Source: Sphaerisporangium perillae
GTDB taxonomy: Bacteria > Actinomycetota > Actinomycetes > Streptosporangiales > Streptosporangiaceae
Assembly (NCBI RefSeq): GCF_023276435.1
Contig: NZ_JALLPO010000037.1
Span: 1-64,000 of the forward strand
DNA: 64,000 nt
Direction of reading: 5' to 3'
The position numbers were made by a program, and so were the translations under genes. Positions 61,431 through 64,000 of this stretch are shown one piece after another. Each line of letters starts with the position of its first letter. Position 1 is the stretch's first letter. The notes below the pieces were generated by a model. It was not told the origin of the DNA and did no database searches. It worked only from the letters and a program-made list of their open reading frames with translations.

Positions 61431-62366
61431 ATGTCATCGAGCAGCACCGTCGTGGTCCGCGTGCCCGCCACCAGCGCGAATCTCGGACCCGGGTTCGATT
61501 CGCTGGGGCTCGCCCTCGGCCTCTACGACGAGGTGGAGGTCGCCGTCCTCGACGACGTGCCCGGCTCCCCGGGCGGCCTCGACCTGGACGTCCACGTCGA
61601 GGGGGAGGGCGCCGGCGAGCTCGACCTCGGTGAGGGCCACCTGATCGTCAAGGCCATGCGCGCCACCTTCGACCGCGCCGGCGTGCCGCAGCCGAGGCGG
61701 CTCAGGATGCGCTGCCTCAACCGCATCCCGCACGCGCGCGGCCTCGGATCCTCCTCCGCCGCCATCTGCGCGGGCGTCCTCGCCGCTCGGGCGCTCGCCG
61801 CGCCGGCGCTGTCGGACGACGAGGTCTTCGAGGTCGCCACGCGCATGGAGGGACACCCCGACAACGTCGCTCCGTGTCTGTCCGGAGGCCTGACCATCGC
61901 CTGGACCGAGTTGTCCGGAACTCCGCGTAAGCTGAAGCTGAGCCCGCATGGGGGCGTCCGACCTGTGGTGTGCGTGCCGAGAACCCGGCTCTCCACCGAG
62001 GAGGCGCGCGGGCTCCTGCCGAAGGAAGTGCCGCATGCCGACGCTGCGGCCAACGCCGGACGCGCCGCCCTGCTCGTCGCGGCCCTTACCCAGCGGCCCG
62101 AGATGGGGTTGTTGCTCGCCGCCACCGAAGATCGTTTGCATCAGGATTACCGTGCGCCTGCGATGCCGGCCACCGCTGATCTGGTAAAACGTCTCCGCGT
62201 GGCAGGAGTGCCCGCCGTGGTCTCGGGAGCCGGTCCGACGGTTCTCGTGTTCGGAACGGCGGATACCCATGATTTGATCGCGTCGGAAGTGGGTAGTGAC
62301 TGGCACATCCAGCCATTGGACGTCGACCGGTCCGGCGCGAGCGTTCAATTTCCCGAGACACGCTGA
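61431..62366 (+). CDS. thrB: Homoserine kinase
   Basis: GHMP kinase making O-phosphohomoserine, 311 residues. VRVPATSANLGPGFDSLGLA is the N-terminal signature, RIPHARGLGSSSAAICAG the ATP loop, and GVPAVVSGAGPTVLVFG the C-terminal motif. ATG 61431 with GAGG six bases upstream is chosen over ATG 61407. Confidence 0.96.
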   Translation: MSSSSTVVVRVPATSANLGPGFDSLGLALGLYDEVEVAVLDDVPGSPGGLDLDVHVEGEGAGELDLGEGHLIVKAMRATFDRAGVPQPRRLRMRCLNRIPHARGLGSSSAAICAGVLAARALAAPALSDDEVFEVATRMEGHPDNVAPCLSGGLTIAWTELSGTPRKLKLSPHGGVRPVVCVPRTRLSTEEARGLLPKEVPHADAAANAGRAALLVAALTQRPEMGLLLAATEDRLHQDYRAPAMPATADLVKRLRVAGVPAVVSGAGPTVLVFGTADTHDLIASEVGSDWHIQPLDVDRSGASVQFPETR

Positions 62367-62817
62367 TGCATCTTCGACCTTCAGGGAATAGCAGTGTGCG
62401 CTGGTGATGTTAGGCTGATAGCCGCACCAGATGCCCCCGTTGCGGGTGCGTGCTTGTCAGCCATACATCGCTGGATCGCGCCTTGCGTCGCAAGACACAG
62501 GCCGCACAGCGGGCTTCCCGAATTCATAGCCTCCGGTTGGTCCACATCCGGTTGGCGTGTCGAGAAGCGGCGTAATCGGGGACATGCGCGTTCGACTGAC
62601 ATCGACATCTGGTCGGCGGTAACCAGCCGGGGGGCGACCCCCGGGCCCCCAACGGCTCGCGAATCTCGACGGTGACGGCCACGCGCCGGTTCGACGCACC
62701 GGTCTGCCGACACCTTAGAAATTCGTTTAGCCCGACCCGGTCTGTCCCGCCGGGTCGCACCACCGGGACGCCTGGCTGATCGTGGCCGACGCCCGACCCC
62801 TGGGAAGGACCTTTTAG
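62367..62817 (+). promoter_or_regulatory. Long rho leader with hairpins
   Basis: About 450 non-coding bases. A possible -10 (TAGGCT, 62411-62416) would give a leader near 400 bases. Hairpins: CCGGGGG-GCGA-CCCCCGG (62627-62644, a GNRA-type tetraloop) and GACCCGG/CCGGGTC (62734-62740 with 62750-62756). Rho commonly controls its own mRNA in its leader, and this region would suit that. Confidence 0.5.
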
Positions 62818-64000
62818 TTGAGCGACACCACCGAACTCCTCTCCGACGCCACCGGCACAGTGCCGCCGGCCGCCGGCGACACCCCCACCCGCGCCGCGGC
62901 CAGGCCGCGTCGTCGCTCCGGCACCGGCCTGTCGGCCATGGTGCTGCCCGAGCTGCAGGCTCTCGCGTCGAGCCTTGGCATCAGCGGGACCGGACGGATG
63001 CGCAAGAGCCAGCTCATCGCGGCCATCCAGGAGAAGCAGGGCGTAACCGCCGACGGTGCGACCACTCCCGTCGAGCCCGCCGCCGCGGCTCCCGCGGCCA
63101 CCGCCGAGCCCGTGGCCGAGCGCCCGGCCCGCACCCGCAGGGAACGTTCCCGTCCCGCGCCGGTCGAGGCCGTCGCCGAGACCCGCGAGGAGCGGACGCC
63201 CGTCGCCGAGGCACAGCCCGCCGAGCAGGCTCCCGCCGCCACCGCACCCGCCTCCGTCTCCACGCCCGCCGAGGCCCCGCAGACCGAGGGCCGTACCGAC
63301 CGTGGCGAGTCCCGCCGCGAGCGCGGCGACCGCGCCGAGCGTGGCGAGCGCCGTGGCCGTGGCACCGACCGGCGTGAGCGTGGCGACAACCGCCCCGACA
63401 ACCGCAACGACAACAGCCGTCCCGAGCAGCGCGCCGCCGACGCGGGTGAGGCCCCGGGCCGCCGCGAGCAGGGCCGTGACCAGGGTCGCGACCAAGGCCG
63501 TGACCAGGGTCGCGAGCAGTCACGTGACCAGGGTCGCGAGCAGTCACGTGACCAGGGCCGCGAGCAGTCACGTGACCAGGGCCGCGAGCAGTCACGTGAC
63601 CAGGGCCGCGACCGCGACCAGGGTCGTGACCGCGACCAGACGCGTGACCAGGGCCGTGACCAGGGCCGCGACCAGAGCCGTGACCCGCAGGGCGACGACG
63701 ACCGCCGCGGCCGCCGCGGCCGGTTCAGGGAGCGCAACCGTCGCGGGCGTGACCGCTTCGACAGCAACGAGCCCGTGATCGGTGACGACGACGTCCTCAT
63801 TCCGATCGCCGGCATCCTCGACATCCTCGACAACTACGCGTTCGTGCGCACCAGCGGCTACCTGCCGGGTTCGAACGACGTGTACGTCTCGCTCGCGCAG
63901 ATCCGCCGCAACGGCCTGCGCAAGGGCGACGTCATCACCGGAGCGGTGCGCCAGCCCCGCGACGGCGAGCGCCGCGAGAAGTTCAACGCCCTCGTGCGGC
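62818..64000 (+). CDS. rho: Transcription termination factor Rho, 3' end beyond window
   Basis: TTG 62818 with GGAAGGA 8 bases upstream; 394 codons visible. Residues about 40-72 are the Rho N-domain (LQALASSLGISGTGRMRKSQ). Residues about 75-310 are a long RG/RD/Q-rich disordered insert typical of actinobacterial Rho. The cold-shock RNA-binding domain begins near 320 (ILDILDNYAFVRTSGYLPGS). The ATPase core is beyond the window. It follows thrB as usual in actinomycetes. Confidence 0.95.
   Translation, partial: MSDTTELLSDATGTVPPAAGDTPTRAAARPRRRSGTGLSAMVLPELQALASSLGISGTGRMRKSQLIAAIQEKQGVTADGATTPVEPAAAAPAATAEPVAERPARTRRERSRPAPVEAVAETREERTPVAEAQPAEQAPAATAPASVSTPAEAPQTEGRTDRGESRRERGDRAERGERRGRGTDRRERGDNRPDNRNDNSRPEQRAADAGEAPGRREQGRDQGRDQGRDQGREQSRDQGREQSRDQGREQSRDQGREQSRDQGRDRDQGRDRDQTRDQGRDQGRDQSRDPQGDDDRRGRRGRFRERNRRGRDRFDSNEPVIGDDDVLIPIAGILDILDNYAFVRTSGYLPGSNDVYVSLAQIRRNGLRKGDVITGAVRQPRDGERREKFNALVR
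63499..63594 (+). repeat. Four 24-base repeats in the rho disordered insert
   Basis: Four successive 24-base units (starts 63499, 63523, 63547, 63571), each encoding RDQGREQS, with only a T/C change at one position. Looser RDQG repeats flank them. Confidence 0.9.

Overview
The window is very GC-rich actinomycete DNA, most likely from a filamentous member of the Streptosporangiales (Nonomuraea/Streptosporangium/Microbispora type). This is inferred from codon use, frequent GTG/TTG starts, XRE/DUF397 gene sets, a CelR-controlled GH48/GH9/GH5 cellulase set, and the lysA-hom...thrC-thrB-rho order. No tRNA or rRNA gene and no CRISPR array was seen.

Layout. (1) 1-10.9 kb: a secreted cellulase locus on the minus strand (GH9 cut by the window edge, GH48, GH5). 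Four copies of the CelR/CebR-type palindrome TGGGAGCGCTCCCA (one with a single mismatch) lie upstream of GH48 (two), GH5 and celR itself. celR overlaps a membrane Ser/Thr kinase gene downstream. (2) 11-16 kb: luciferase-like monooxygenase, mscL, two DUF397 genes with an XRE/DUF5753 regulator, and a small zinc-knuckle protein. (3) 16-22.5 kb: glgX-treY-treZ, glycogen to trehalose. (4) 22.7-26.2 kb: ECF sigma factor, MerR/B12-domain regulator, divergent photolyase and a thiamine-binding protein, resembling a LitR/LitS light-response group. (5) 26.2-29.3 kb: PaiB-like protein, then a scarred stretch holding broken ABC-transporter and peroxiredoxin genes, a solitary TnpB/IS605-type omega-RNA-like end, and an orphan amino-acid-type binding protein. 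(6) 29.5-42.7 kb: phosphoglucomutase, uracil-DNA glycosylase, a disaccharide importer (two binding proteins, two permeases, no ATPase), a PadR-ATPase-FtsX export unit and trehalose synthase TreS. (7) 43-51 kb: Asn-synthetase-like protein, glycosyltransferase, a lone atpB, and small regulators and enzymes. (8) 50.4-64 kb: an ArgS-derived DALR protein, lysA and hom, then a glycosyltransferase/methyltransferase island, then thrC, thrB and rho (cut by the window edge).

How they work together. Cellobiose released by the cellulases probably relieves CelR repression of the GH48(-GH9), GH5 and celR-kinase transcripts. GlgX, TreY/TreZ and TreS give two routes to trehalose, and the LpqY-like importer beside TreS would recover it. 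The Asp-family genes lysA, hom, thrC and thrB make lysine and threonine, but here hom and thrC are separated by about 6 kb of cell-surface sugar genes.

The points I consider most worth checking are the CelR-kinase overlap, the three-hairpin spacer between GH48 and GH9, the sugar permease with an inserted beta-sandwich domain, the solo omega-RNA-like element beside a multiply deleted ABC locus, the interrupted threonine operon, and the orphan ATP synthase a-subunit. I found no single unmistakable new system; several of these are unusual arrangements of known parts.
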